DNA of 45,061 nucleotides from Actinomycetota bacterium (GTDB taxonomy: Bacteria; Actinomycetota; Thermoleophilia; Solirubrobacterales; 70-9). The DNA is taken from the NCBI GenBank assembly GCA_018268605.1, contig JAFDWG010000341.1:1-45061 (forward strand). The letters run 5' to 3'. The notes under the pieces were generated by a model. The model made no database searches and was not told the DNA's origin. It saw only the letters and a list, made by a program, of their open reading frames with translations. Both the position numbers and the translations under genes were made by a program. The number at the start of each line of letters is the position of its first letter. The first letter of the stretch is position 1. This document shows, in pieces, positions 31,604-39,707 of this stretch.

Positions 31604-32599
31604 GTGGAGGAACGGGCGCGCTTCACCGAGGTCGCCGAGAGGGCGGGCCACTACGAGAGCTTCTACCTGAAGGCGTGCGCGCCCGGCGGCGGTCGCGGGG
31701 TCTGGATCCGCCACACCGTCCACAAGCGCCCCGGGGCGGAGGCGACCGGCTCGATCTGGTTCACGCTCTTCGACCGTGAGGCGGGCGCGCCGCGCGCGAC
31801 GAAGCTGACCGTGCCCGCGAGTGGCCTGTCGGTGCCGGACGGTGGATGGATCCGGGTGGCCGACGCGGAGATCGGGCCGGGGGACGCGAACGGGTCGCTC
31901 GACGTGGCGGGGCTTGCCGCCTCCTGGTCCCTGCGCTTCGGCGGCGACGACCGTCCCTGCCGTTACCTGCCCGCCGATTGGCTCTACGAGGCGCCGCTGC
32001 CGCGGACGAAGTTCCTCGCGCCGTTCCCGGACGCGATCTTCGACGGCACGCTGAAGATCGACGGCGACGAGATCGAGATCGCCGGCTGGCCGGGGATGAT
32101 CGGGCACAACTGGGGGACCGAGCACGCCGAGCGCTGGATCTGGCTCGAGGGAACCGGCTTAGCCGACTCGTCGGATACCTGGTTCGACGCCGGCGCCGCC
32201 CGCGTCAAGCTCGGCCGCCGCACCAGCCCTTGGGTGCCCTCCGGCTTCCTCTCGCTCGACGGGGTGCGCCATCGCCTCGGCGGCCTCGGCGCGATCCGCT
32301 CGTCCCGGATCGAGGAGACGCCGAGCGGCTGCGCCTTCCTCCTGCCGGGCAAGGACATCGTCGTCAACGGCCGGGTCTCGGCCCCGCGGGAGGCCTTCGT
32401 CGGTTGGGTCTACGCCGATCCCGATCGGAAGGGCGGCGAGCACCACACCGTCAACTGCTCCGTCGCCGACCTCGAGCTGACCGTCGAACAGCCTGGCCGC
32501 CCCCCGCGCGAGCTGACGCTCCCCGCCGGCGCCGCGTACGAGCTGGGGATGCGGGAGACCGACCACGGCATCCCGATCCAGCCCTTCGGCGACGGCTGA
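31604..32599 (+). CDS. Lipocalin-like protein (tocopherol cyclase/CrtC-like superfamily)
   Basis: 331 residues from GTG 31604. The centre holds GWPGMIGHNWGTEHAERWIW, a signature seen in the CrtC/AttH/tocopherol-cyclase-like beta-barrel superfamily (quoted to 20 residues). Upstream FYLKACAPGGGRGVWIRHTVH resembles the first repeat of that fold. No signal peptide. A lipid-, carotenoid- or terpenoid-modifying or -binding role is inference. -10 TAGGGT is 7 nt before the GTG. The divergent gene is a membrane GMC oxidoreductase, so both may act on the same lipid. A 14-bp palindrome TGGCCGGCCGGCCA lies between them. Confidence 0.65.
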   Translation: MEERARFTEVAERAGHYESFYLKACAPGGGRGVWIRHTVHKRPGAEATGSIWFTLFDREAGAPRATKLTVPASGLSVPDGGWIRVADAEIGPGDANGSLDVAGLAASWSLRFGGDDRPCRYLPADWLYEAPLPRTKFLAPFPDAIFDGTLKIDGDEIEIAGWPGMIGHNWGTEHAERWIWLEGTGLADSSDTWFDAGAARVKLGRRTSPWVPSGFLSLDGVRHRLGGLGAIRSSRIEETPSGCAFLLPGKDIVVNGRVSAPREAFVGWVYADPDRKGGEHHTVNCSVADLELTVEQPGRPPRELTLPAGAAYELGMRETDHGIPIQPFGDG

Positions 32600-32715
32600 G
32601 GCGGCGTGGGGGCGCCTCGCGGCGTCCTCGGTCGCTCGGCTCGGGTCACGCACTGGAGTGCGCTCCCCTCGCCTCGCTCCCTGCGTCCTTGCGAGGCTGG
32701 CCCACGCCGCCTCAG
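32596..32715. repeat. Nested palindrome between convergent genes
   Basis: An outer 15-bp perfect inverted repeat CTGAGGCGGCGTGGG (32596-32610) with 32701-32715 contains the stop codon of the lipocalin-like gene. Inside are GCCTCGC (32614-32620) with GCGAGGC (32691-32697) and an apical hairpin CGCACT-GG-AGTGCG (32649-32662). It fills the gap to the NlpC-like gene and ends 10 bp before that gene's stop. No T-tract. May be a bidirectional terminator or a REP-like element. Confidence 0.75.
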
Positions 32716-32724
32716 GAGGTGGTC

Positions 32725-33591
32725 CTACAGCCCGGGCGGGTGACGGACGACGAAGCCTGAAGTGTCGGCGGGCGCGAGGTGCCAGCGGGGACCGGTACCG
32801 CGGGCGTCGCCGACCGTGTCCCAGCGCAGGCCCGCGATCTCCATGAAGGTATGGCCGGCGTTGGCGTAGACGGTGATCCACTTGCCCGGGCCGGGGGCGC
32901 CCCAGCCCTCGAGGGAGCCGGAGGTGAGCGGTTCCGGGATCAGGCCGCCGCCGAAGAGGGCGAAGCTGACCGAGCCCGAGCAGTCGTAGCCGTAGGAGTA
33001 GAAGGAGGCGTGGCCGCCGCCCCAGACGTAGGGCCGGCCGACGATGGTGTTGGCCGCGTTGATGACTTTCTGCACGGCTTCCGGGGCGTCGGGCGGGGCG
33101 AGGGCGATGCCGGAGAGGAGGATCGCGGTGGAGCCGTCGGCGGTGACGCGGGAGTGCGCGAACAGCTTGCCTTCGGGGCCGTCGCCGGAGTGGGGGACGG
33201 TCGTGCCGTTGGTGCCGGCCGAGGCGGGCGGCATTTCGGAGGGGTCTTTGACTTCTTCGACGACCGGGGCGCCTTCGGCTCCGGCTTCGGTTTCGGCGGC
33301 CGCTTCGGCGGCCTTCTCCTGCGCGACCAACTTGCGCTCGGTCGCGGCGATCCGCTTCTGCGCCTCCATCATCGCCAGGCCGTGCCCGATCGCGTCCACG
33401 GTCGCCTGTGCCCGTTCGGCGCCGAGCGCGGCGATCAGTGCCCTGACGGCACCGAGGCCGCCCTGGGGATCGGACTTCGCGGTAGCCGCGTCGCCCGCCG
33501 GCGGGCCGAGGAGGGCCAGCGCCGCGAGCACGCAGGCAAGCCCGGCGGCGAGCGCAGGGATACCCGGGCGCGCCCCGCGCCGCGTCGTCAT
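32725..33591 (-). CDS. Secreted NlpC/P60-like peptidoglycan hydrolase
   Basis: 288 residues from ATG 33591, chosen over an upstream ATG because AGAGGTGAG precedes it. Signal peptide: TTRRGARPGIP then a hydrophobic stretch to AAGDAATA. A helical, coiled-coil-like part (about 55-105, QKRIAATERKLVAQEKAAEA) is followed by the cysteine-peptidase domain. YVWGGGHASFYSYGYDCSGS has the catalytic Cys in DCSG, and GHTFMEIAGLRWDTVG has the His region. NlpC/P60 enzymes cut cell-wall peptides. The order of blocks is normal though the domain is short. Confidence 0.85.
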   Translation of the reverse strand: MTTRRGARPGIPALAAGLACVLAALALLGPPAGDAATAKSDPQGGLGAVRALIAALGAERAQATVDAIGHGLAMMEAQKRIAATERKLVAQEKAAEAAAETEAGAEGAPVVEEVKDPSEMPPASAGTNGTTVPHSGDGPEGKLFAHSRVTADGSTAILLSGIALAPPDAPEAVQKVINAANTIVGRPYVWGGGHASFYSYGYDCSGSVSFALFGGGLIPEPLTSGSLEGWGAPGPGKWITVYANAGHTFMEIAGLRWDTVGDARGTGPRWHLAPADTSGFVVRHPPGL

Positions 33592-33709
33592 CTCACCTCT
33601 GCCGCTGCTCTCGATCACAATGTCAGGACCGCATCGCCTGCTCCAGACACGGAAACATTAGCCCGCGCCGAAGTCACGGATGTGAAGCGCCCGTTAGCTT
33701 CTAGGTCCC

Positions 33710-33886
33710 TTGAAAGTCCTGCTCATACCGATCGCGATCATCGCGTTCATCGTCTTCATCATCGTCCTCGGCGCGATCGGGCTCGGTATCGCCTTCCTCG
33801 TGATCGCCGCGGTCGGCAAGTTCTTCCGGCTGCTCGGCGCCGGCGGGAGGCGGGTCAGCAGGGTCGGACGGGGGCAGCGGACCTGA
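33710..33886 (+). CDS. Small membrane peptide, TTG start
   Basis: 58 residues: KVLLIPIAIIAFIVFIIVLG and AIGLGIAFLVIAAVG form one or two membrane helices, followed by a basic tail FFRLLGAGGRRVSRVGRGQRT (positively charged, cytoplasmic by the positive-inside rule). -10-like TAGCTT is 9 nt upstream. It overlaps the 3' end of the convergent secreted-protein gene by 32 bp. No family recognised. Confidence 0.55.
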   Translation: MKVLLIPIAIIAFIVFIIVLGAIGLGIAFLVIAAVGKFFRLLGAGGRRVSRVGRGQRT

Positions 33887-34847
33887 CGACTTCGAAGGCG
33901 CTCCCGGGGATCGCCTTCAGCGCGTCGAGTTCTTCATCGTTCCAGCGGCGGTCGCTGGTCCCGGAGACGTACCAGTTCGATCCGTTGTCGGCGACGATCA
34001 GGCCGTATTCCTTCATCGCCACCGCGATCGCGCGCGCCGCCGTCCCCATGCCGCCGAGCGGATAGCCGGCCTTGAGCCGCAGACGCAGGCCCATCGGCGG
34101 GGCGGCGCCGTCGGCGGTGCTCCCTGCACAGTGGGACGCCGGATGGATGTAGGCGTCCCGGGTGACGTCCATCGTCACCCGGATCGCGTGGTCGACGTGG
34201 CCGGCCGCGGCTTCGTCGTAGCGGACCAGGCCGGGGAAGATCGGCAGGCCGGCGGCGTCGGCGGAGGTCCAGCCGTCGGGGCGTAGGGCGGCGGAGCGGA
34301 GGTCCCATTCGACACCGGCGTCGGCGTCCCAGCGGGGCTTCGGCTTCGACTTGGGGAAGGCGCGGTAGAGCTCGTAGAGCTTGCAGGTCGATCGGTCGAC
34401 GGCGATCACATGGCGGTCGCCGTTGGAGCCGGCGCCACCCTCGACCGGCGCGTTGGTCGGGATCGGGAAGGGGCCGGGCGAGCTTTCCGAGCCGTATGCG
34501 GTGTAGTGGATCGGTAGGCGCCTGGTGCCGCTCCCCACCACCACGTAGGGGAAGCCATAGGCGCGCGGCGAGCCGAAGTCCGGGTGGATCGCGGTGCCCC
34601 CGTGCGAGTCGATATAGGCGATGACCTTGGCGGAGTTGGCGGCGCGCGGTGCCTTGGCGATGTTCTGGTTCCAGGCGGTCTCGGTGGGGAGCGACGGCGC
34701 CTGAGGGGCGAGGGACGCGGGCGGGTCGGGGAAGATGGTGCACGAGCCGAGGTCCGGGTAGGGACCGACGGCGCGCGCCGGTCCGGGAGCGAGGATCGCC
34801 GCGGCCACCGCCAGTGCGCCGAGGAGAGCGACGATCCCTCTGCTCAC
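33855..34847 (-). CDS. Secreted protein of unknown function
   Basis: 330 residues. Signal peptide RGIVALLGALAVAAAILAPG with cleavage near ARA. The mature part is soluble, with TAWNQNIAKAPRAANSAKVI, DFGSPRAYGFPYVVVGSG, HVIAVDRSTCKLYELYRAFP, PIFPGLVRYDEAAAGHVDHA and a late GLIVADNGSNWYVSGTSDRRW. The repeated Asp/His/Trp-bearing blocks suggest a globular enzyme or binding protein, perhaps a sugar-active or lectin fold, but I do not recognise the family. GTG 34847 overlaps the upstream gene's stop by 4 bp (GTGA), so the two are coupled. Confidence 0.75.
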   Translation of the reverse strand: MSRGIVALLGALAVAAAILAPGPARAVGPYPDLGSCTIFPDPPASLAPQAPSLPTETAWNQNIAKAPRAANSAKVIAYIDSHGGTAIHPDFGSPRAYGFPYVVVGSGTRRLPIHYTAYGSESSPGPFPIPTNAPVEGGAGSNGDRHVIAVDRSTCKLYELYRAFPKSKPKPRWDADAGVEWDLRSAALRPDGWTSADAAGLPIFPGLVRYDEAAAGHVDHAIRVTMDVTRDAYIHPASHCAGSTADGAAPPMGLRLRLKAGYPLGGMGTAARAIAVAMKEYGLIVADNGSNWYVSGTSDRRWNDEELDALKAIPGSAFEVVRSAAPVRPC

Positions 34848-35173
34848 GGCCGGTCGATGTCCGGCAGGCCTTCGCGGACGGTGAGCTTGCCGATCGTCAG
34901 GTCGTCGACCAGGAGCTCCTCGATCTCGAGCTTTTCGAAGGTAGCTTCGCCCACTTTCATGCTGCGGACCGAGAGCCGGCCGATGGCGAAGCCGCCGACC
35001 GCCGCGGCGCCGACGGCGAGCGCGCCGATCGCCAATGCCCCGATCGCCTGGGCGCCGCGCGCCTCGATCGCGGTCGCGGACGCGCCGCGGGCGACCGCAC
35101 CTCGGGCAAGCGCCCCGATCGCCTCGGCGGCCTGCGCCTTGGGACTAGCTACACCGCGCCGGTTGCGAACCAT
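34844..35173 (-). CDS. Gly/Ala-rich short-repeat protein
   Basis: 109 residues from ATG 35173 (-10 TACGGT 6 nt upstream). The centre is a run of near-five-residue repeats: EAIGALARGAVARGASATAI, then AIGALAIGALAVGAAAVGGF and AIGRLSV. The terminal half is different, KVGEATFEKLEIEELLVDDL and TIGKLTVREG, with a repeating I/L-x-I pattern. The regular spacing of small and aliphatic residues suggests a solenoid or a membrane-associated repeat rather than an enzyme. Coupled by overlap to the secreted protein gene downstream. No family recognised. Confidence 0.7.
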   Translation of the reverse strand: MVRNRRGVASPKAQAAEAIGALARGAVARGASATAIEARGAQAIGALAIGALAVGAAAVGGFAIGRLSVRSMKVGEATFEKLEIEELLVDDLTIGKLTVREGLPDIDRP

Positions 35174-35204
35174 CCGCCAACCGTACCTCGCCTTGCCGGG
35201 CGCG

Positions 35205-35900
35205 TCAGGTGGTGGTGGGGCGGACGGTGGCTTCAATGCCGTCGAGGAGCCATTCGAGGCCGGGCTCGAAGCCGGAGTCGGGCGGCACGCCGAAGGGGTG
35301 GTTGCCGCGGCGGCCGGTGATCTTCTTGATCAGCGGCAGCTCGCCCGCCTCGAGCGCCGCGGCGACCTCGGGGTCGGGATCGCCGAGGGAGTGAAGCGCC
35401 TCCTTGCCCTCGGGGCCGAGCGAGGCGAGCATCCGCTGGCGCAGGCGTTGCCTGAGGCAGTAGCCGATCACGTAGTCGTCGATCGACATCAGGATCGCGC
35501 GGCCGGTCTGCGGGGCGACTTCGAGGCGCACCATGATCCCGACCGACTGCTCGATGTGGCGGAGGCGATTGATGCGGGCACGGGGGCGGCGGGACCCGAT
35601 GTCGAGGCTCCACGGATGGGCTTCCAGGGCGCCCTTGGTCTTGAAGGCGATCGCGCGCAACGCCTCGCGCCAGTCGTCGGGGATCGGCTCGGGGAGGAGC
35701 ATCTCGGCGGCGACCGCGTCGCGCATCAGGTCGATCAACTCGTCCTTGGACTCGACGTGCGTATAGGGGGTCATCGTCGCGACCCCGAGCTCGTCGGCGA
35801 GCCGGCGCATCGAGACCGCGTCGACTCCCTCCGCGTCGGCGATCCGTATCGCGGCGGCGACGATCTCCTGGCGGCGGCCCCGGGTCGACTCGACGGACAT
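35205..35900 (-). CDS. TetR/AcrR-family regulator
   Basis: 231 residues. The N-terminal HTH is RQEIVAAAIRIADAEGVDAV then SMRRLADELGVATMTPYTHV and ESKDELIDLM, a standard TetR domain; the C-terminal region (DWREALRAIAFKTKGALEAHP, GLEWLLDGIEATV) resembles the TetR_C group of ligand-binding domains. Divergent from a DrrAB-type ABC exporter with only 29 bp between starts, so it very likely represses that exporter in response to its substrate. Confidence 0.93.
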   Translation of the reverse strand: MSVESTRGRRQEIVAAAIRIADAEGVDAVSMRRLADELGVATMTPYTHVESKDELIDLMRDAVAAEMLLPEPIPDDWREALRAIAFKTKGALEAHPWSLDIGSRRPRARINRLRHIEQSVGIMVRLEVAPQTGRAILMSIDDYVIGYCLRQRLRQRMLASLGPEGKEALHSLGDPDPEVAAALEAGELPLIKKITGRRGNHPFGVPPDSGFEPGLEWLLDGIEATVRPTTT

Positions 35901-35905
35901 CGTCC

Positions 35906-35926
35906 GTACAGTGTACAGTCGTACAG
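35906..35926. promoter_or_regulatory. Triple GTACAG operator between TetR and ABC genes
   Basis: GTACAG occurs three times at 35906, 35913 and 35921; GTAC-AGT-GTAC forms an 11-bp palindrome across the first two. TACAGT (35914-35919), a possible -10 for the ABC operon, lies inside it, 10 nt before the ATG. A probable TetR binding site that also controls the TetR gene itself. Confidence 0.6.
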
Positions 35927-35929
35927 CGT

Positions 35930-36910
35930 ATGGAGGCGATCAAGGTCAGGGAGCTGCGCAAGTCGTTCGGTGATTTCGAGGCCGTGAAAGGCGTCAGCTT
36001 CGAGGTCGGCACCGGCGAGGTCTTCGGCTTCCTCGGTCCCAACGGGGCGGGGAAGACGACGACGATCAACATGCTCTGCACGCTGACCAAGCCGACCTCC
36101 GGCCACGCCGAGGTGGCGGGCTTCGACATCGTCACCGCACGCGACGACGTCCGCCGGCACATCGGCCTCGTCTTCCAGGACCAGACCCTCGACGGCTACC
36201 TCTCGGCCGAGCAGAACCTGCGCCTGCATGCCGAGCTCTACGGGGTCGAATCGAAGGTCGTCAAGCCGCGGATGGAGCAGGTGCTGCGCATGGTCGGTCT
36301 CTGGGAGCGGCGCGAGGCGCAGGTGATGACCTTCTCCGGCGGCATGCGACGGCGGCTCGAGATCGCCCGTGGCCTGATGCATTCGCCCCGCGTCCTCTTC
36401 CTCGACGAGCCGACGATCGGCCTCGACCCGCAGACCCGCGCCTCGATCTGGAGCTACATCCGCCAGCTCCAGGAGCAGGAGGAGATCACGATCTTCATGA
36501 CCACCCACTACATGGACGAGGCCGAGTTCTGCGGGCGCATCGCGATCATGGACGGCGGCGAGATCGTCGCGCTCGAGTCGCCCGAGCGGCTGAAAGAGGC
36601 GGTCGGGGCGGACCGGATCCGGATCGAGACGGCCGACGACGAGCGGGCGATCGCCGAGCTGGGTGAGCGATTCGACCTGGAGGCGACGGTGTCGGAGGGC
36701 GCCGTCAGCTTCGCCGTTGCCGACGGAGAGGAGTTCGTGCCGCGCCTATTTGCCGAGCTCGAGGTGCCGATCAAGGCGGTGAACCTGTCGCGGCCGACGC
36801 TCGACGACGTCTTCATGTCCCACACCGGGTCGACGATCCGCGACGCCGAGGAGTCGAGCGCGAAGAACCGCAACCGCGCCGTGATGAAAGCGATGGGGGG
36901 CAGGCGATGA
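35930..36910 (+). CDS. ABC transporter ATP-binding protein, DrrA type
   Basis: 326 residues. Walker A GPNGAGKTTTINML, Q-loop FQDQTL, signature FSGGMRRRLEIARGLM, Walker B VLFLDEPTIGLDP, His-loop MTTHYMDEA, and a C-terminal extension of about 100 residues (ERLKEAVGADRIRIE, SRPTLDDVFMSHTGS) typical of daunorubicin-resistance-type ATPases. Drives the permease encoded next, with a 4-bp overlap. TetR-regulated by its divergent neighbour; exported compound unknown. Confidence 0.95.
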   Translation: MEAIKVRELRKSFGDFEAVKGVSFEVGTGEVFGFLGPNGAGKTTTINMLCTLTKPTSGHAEVAGFDIVTARDDVRRHIGLVFQDQTLDGYLSAEQNLRLHAELYGVESKVVKPRMEQVLRMVGLWERREAQVMTFSGGMRRRLEIARGLMHSPRVLFLDEPTIGLDPQTRASIWSYIRQLQEQEEITIFMTTHYMDEAEFCGRIAIMDGGEIVALESPERLKEAVGADRIRIETADDERAIAELGERFDLEATVSEGAVSFAVADGEEFVPRLFAELEVPIKAVNLSRPTLDDVFMSHTGSTIRDAEESSAKNRNRAVMKAMGGRR

Positions 36911-37779
36911 GCACCGACGCCTTCGTCGCGCCGCCGACGGTCGAGGTCCGCGTCCCGCCGCGCTCCTGGCGCTCGGAGGTGCGCGCGGTGAAGATCGTCT
37001 GGCGCCGCGAGCTGATCCGCTTCCAGAAAGACCGGATGCGGATCGTCACCTCGCTCGTCCAGCCGCTCCTCTTTCTCTTCGTGCTCGGCTCGGGGCTGCA
37101 GCAGCTCTCCGCCGCGAGTACGGACGGGGTCGACCTGAAGACGTTCATCTATCCCGGCGTGCTCTGTATCTCGGTGATGTTCACCGGGATGTTCTCCGCG
37201 GCATCGATCGTCTGGGACCGCGAGTTCGGCTTCCTGCGGGAGATGATGGTGGCGCCGGTGCGGCGCAGCTCGATCGTCGTCGGCAAGGTCTTCGGCGGCG
37301 CCACCGTCGCATCCCTGCAGGGGTTGATCCTGCTGGCGCTCGCCTGGGCGGTCGACGTCCCCTACAGCCTCGGGCTAGTGCTCGGCGTCTTCGCGCTGCA
37401 GCTGCTGCTCGCCTTCTCGATCACCGCGTTCGGCGTGATGATCGCGGCGCGCATCACCCAGATCCAGTCGTTCATGGGCGTCATGCAGATGATCGTCACG
37501 CCGATGTTCTTCATCTCCGGCGCGCTCTTCCCGTCCGGGGACCTGCCCGGGTGGCTCGCGGTGCTGAACCGGCTCGACCCGATCACCTACGCGGTGACGC
37601 CGATGCGCACCCTCGTCTTCGCCAACCTCGACCTGAGTGCCGAAGCGAGCCAGACGCTGAACCCGCCGATCACCTGGTTCGGCTGGGAGGTCCCGATCGC
37701 GCTCCAGGTCTTCATGATCTTCGCGCTGGGGATGGCGATGCTCGGCATCGCGATCGCCGAGTTCAACGCGGGTGACTAG
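36907..37779 (+). CDS. ABC-2 type permease, DrrB type
   Basis: 290 residues with six membrane helices after a soluble N-terminus containing VKIVWRRELIRFQKDRMRIV. Seen: VQPLLFLFVLGSGLQQL, YPGVLCISVMFTGMFS, FGFLREMMVAPVRRSSIVVGK (the ABC-2 motif near LREMMVAPVRR) and TPMFFISGALFPSGDLPGWL. Overlaps the ATPase gene (ATGA). Together they would form a homodimeric-half exporter for a hydrophobic compound. Confidence 0.95.
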   Translation: MSTDAFVAPPTVEVRVPPRSWRSEVRAVKIVWRRELIRFQKDRMRIVTSLVQPLLFLFVLGSGLQQLSAASTDGVDLKTFIYPGVLCISVMFTGMFSAASIVWDREFGFLREMMVAPVRRSSIVVGKVFGGATVASLQGLILLALAWAVDVPYSLGLVLGVFALQLLLAFSITAFGVMIAARITQIQSFMGVMQMIVTPMFFISGALFPSGDLPGWLAVLNRLDPITYAVTPMRTLVFANLDLSAEASQTLNPPITWFGWEVPIALQVFMIFALGMAMLGIAIAEFNAGD

Positions 37780-37826
37780 CGGTACCCTCGTCGCCAGAGC
37801 GCAGTCGAGCGAGAGGAGCCGAGGTC

Positions 37827-38300
37827 ATGGAGAGCAGCGGAATCGAGCAGGACGGGCGGATCGCCTTCGTCCAGTCGTTGTGGCATCGCGACATCGTCGA
37901 CCAGTGCCGTGACTCCTTCCTCGCCGAGGCCGCCGAGCGCGGCGTGCCCGCCGACCGGATCGACCTCTACGAGGTGACCGGCGCCTTCGAGATCCCGCTG
38001 CACGCCAAGCGCCTCGCCGAAAGCGGCCGCTACCGGGCGATCGTCGCGTCCGGTCTGGTCGTCGACGGCGGCATCTACCGCCACGAGTTCGTCGCCGAGG
38101 CGGTCATCGACGGCCTGATGCGCGTCCAGCTCGACACCGGCGTCCCGGTCTTCTCCGCCGTCCTCACCCCACATCAATTCCACGAGCATGCCGAGCACCG
38201 CGAGTTCTTCCACGATCACTTCCAGGTGAAGGGGCGCGAGGTGGCGAAGGCCTGCACCGACACCGTCGCGAAGCTCGACCGCCTGCCGGTCGCCGCCTGA
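37827..38300 (+). CDS. ribH: 6,7-dimethyl-8-ribityllumazine synthase, RibH2-like
   Basis: 157 residues of the lumazine synthase family, condensing 5-amino-6-ribitylaminouracil with 3,4-dihydroxy-2-butanone 4-phosphate in riboflavin synthesis. Seen: IAFVQSLWHRDIVDQCRDSF, YEVTGAFEIPLHAKRL (substrate loop GAFEIP), AIVASGLVVDGGIYRHEFVAEAVIDGL (in pieces VDGGIYRHEFVAEAVI) and GVPVFSAVLTPH. The W-H-x-D-I-V and GGIYRHEFVA variants are those of the divergent type II (RibH2) proteins rather than the classical RibH. No other rib gene is near. It overlaps the cupin start by one base. Confidence 0.87.
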   Translation: MESSGIEQDGRIAFVQSLWHRDIVDQCRDSFLAEAAERGVPADRIDLYEVTGAFEIPLHAKRLAESGRYRAIVASGLVVDGGIYRHEFVAEAVIDGLMRVQLDTGVPVFSAVLTPHQFHEHAEHREFFHDHFQVKGREVAKACTDTVAKLDRLPVAA

Positions 38301-38674
38301 TGCCCGACCTGGGCGCCGCCGTCAACGGCATCGGCCTCTCCGACGAGGGGATCCGCACGATGGAGCTGTCAGAGCCGACCGCCCATCCCTTGGCGACCGA
38401 GGGCGACCCGCACGAGTCCTACTACTCCGCCTACATCGACGGGCAGACCGAGGTCGGTGTCTGGGAATGTACCCCGGGGCGCTTCCCTGGCACCAAAGAG
38501 GGGGTCAACGAGATGATGCACCTGCTTTCCGGGCGGGCGACGATCACAGATGAGGACGGGACCGAGCACGAGCTGGGGCCTGGCACGATGTTCGTCCTCC
38601 CCGACGGCTGGCGCGGCGAGTGGCAGGTGCACGAGACGGTGCGCAAGGTCTACTCGATCTGGCCCAGCCGTTAG
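38300..38674 (+). CDS. Cupin-domain protein (DUF861/Cupin_3 type)
   Basis: 124 residues, single small beta-barrel: VGVWECTPGRFPGTKEGVNEMMHLLSGRATI (in pieces GVWECTPGRFPG, EMMHLLSGRATI), then LGPGTMFVLPDGWRGEWQVHETVRKVY. The pattern matches the cupin_3 family, often linked to ureidoglycolate or sugar metabolism; classical metal His residues are partly replaced, so metal binding is uncertain. Starts on the ribH stop (TGATG). Confidence 0.85.
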   Translation: MPDLGAAVNGIGLSDEGIRTMELSEPTAHPLATEGDPHESYYSAYIDGQTEVGVWECTPGRFPGTKEGVNEMMHLLSGRATITDEDGTEHELGPGTMFVLPDGWRGEWQVHETVRKVYSIWPSR

Positions 38675-38704
38675 AGCGCACGCGGTCGGGTAGGGGAGGT
38701 ATCG

Positions 38705-39667
38705 GTGGAAGTCACGCTGATGATCGAGGGGCAGGAGGACGTCACCTGGGGCGACTGGGTGGCGATCGCCGAGGCCTGCGAGCGCAGCGGGGTCGGGACG
38801 CTGTTTCGCTCCGACCACTACTACTCGGTGCACGATCGGGCTGAGCGCGGGTCGCTCGATGCGCTGACCACCCTGGGGGCGCTCGCCGCGATCACCGACA
38901 AGCTGCGCCTCGGGACGATGGTCTCCCCGGCGACGTTCCGGCACCCCTCCGTCTTCGCCAAGGCGTTCGTGACGATCGACCGCATCAGCGGCGGGCGGGC
39001 GGAACCTGGCTTGGGGGCCGGCTGGTGGGATCGCGAGCACGAGGCCTACGGCTTCGACCTGCCCGAGCTCGGCCCACGGATGGACGCCTTCGAAGAGCAG
39101 CTCGAGGTGATCGAGAGGCAGTGGGCGGACGAGCCCTTCAGCTTCGATGGCGAGCACTTCAAGGTCGTCGACCTCGACGCGCAGCCGAAGCCGCTGCAGC
39201 GGCCGATGCCGTTCATCATCGGCGGCTCGGGCGGACCGCGAAGCCTGCGGATCGCGGCACGCTGGGCCTCCGAGTACAACACCGTGTTCTCCGGCCCGGA
39301 GAAGCTGCGGGAGCTACGCGGGAAGCTCGACGCCGCCTGCGAGAAAGTGGGACGTGACCCGTCGACCCTGCCCCTCTCGGTGATGACCGGGTGGATGGTG
39401 GGGAAGACGCGGGAGGAGGTCGTCGACAGGGCCGCGCGCCTGTCGGAGTGGCAGGGCGGGGACGGCGACGGCGAGGCCTTCCTGACCGACCCCGGGTCCC
39501 ACAAGGAGGCTTGGATCCTCGGCACCGTCAGCGACGCGGTCGAGCAGCTGCGCGCTCTGCACGAGGCCGGCTGCCACCGGATCATGGCCCAGCACCTCCT
39601 CCACCGCGATACCGAGGCGATCGAACTGATCGGCCGCGAGGTCTCGCCGCTCGTCGAGAGGTTCTAG
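38705..39667 (+). CDS. LLM-class F420-dependent oxidoreductase
   Basis: 320 residues of the luciferase-like monooxygenase family. Seen: VTLMIEGQEDVTWGDWVAIAEACERSG, LFRSDHYYSV, DALTTLGALAAITDKLRLGTMVSPATFRHPSVFAK (core LRLGTMVSPATFRHP), GLGAGWWDREHEAYGF, and FIIGGSGGPRSLRIAARWASE. The TxVSP..FRHP and GAGW segments are those of F420-binding members. The oxidised substrate is unknown. Start GTG 38705 has a GGGGAGG Shine-Dalgarno. tRNA-His follows after 40 bp. Confidence 0.9.
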   Translation: MEVTLMIEGQEDVTWGDWVAIAEACERSGVGTLFRSDHYYSVHDRAERGSLDALTTLGALAAITDKLRLGTMVSPATFRHPSVFAKAFVTIDRISGGRAEPGLGAGWWDREHEAYGFDLPELGPRMDAFEEQLEVIERQWADEPFSFDGEHFKVVDLDAQPKPLQRPMPFIIGGSGGPRSLRIAARWASEYNTVFSGPEKLRELRGKLDAACEKVGRDPSTLPLSVMTGWMVGKTREEVVDRAARLSEWQGGDGDGEAFLTDPGSHKEAWILGTVSDAVEQLRALHEAGCHRIMAQHLLHRDTEAIELIGREVSPLVERF

Positions 39668-39707
39668 GCCTCTCCCTCGCCCGGCCCGCTAGATTGCGTG
39701 CCTGCGC

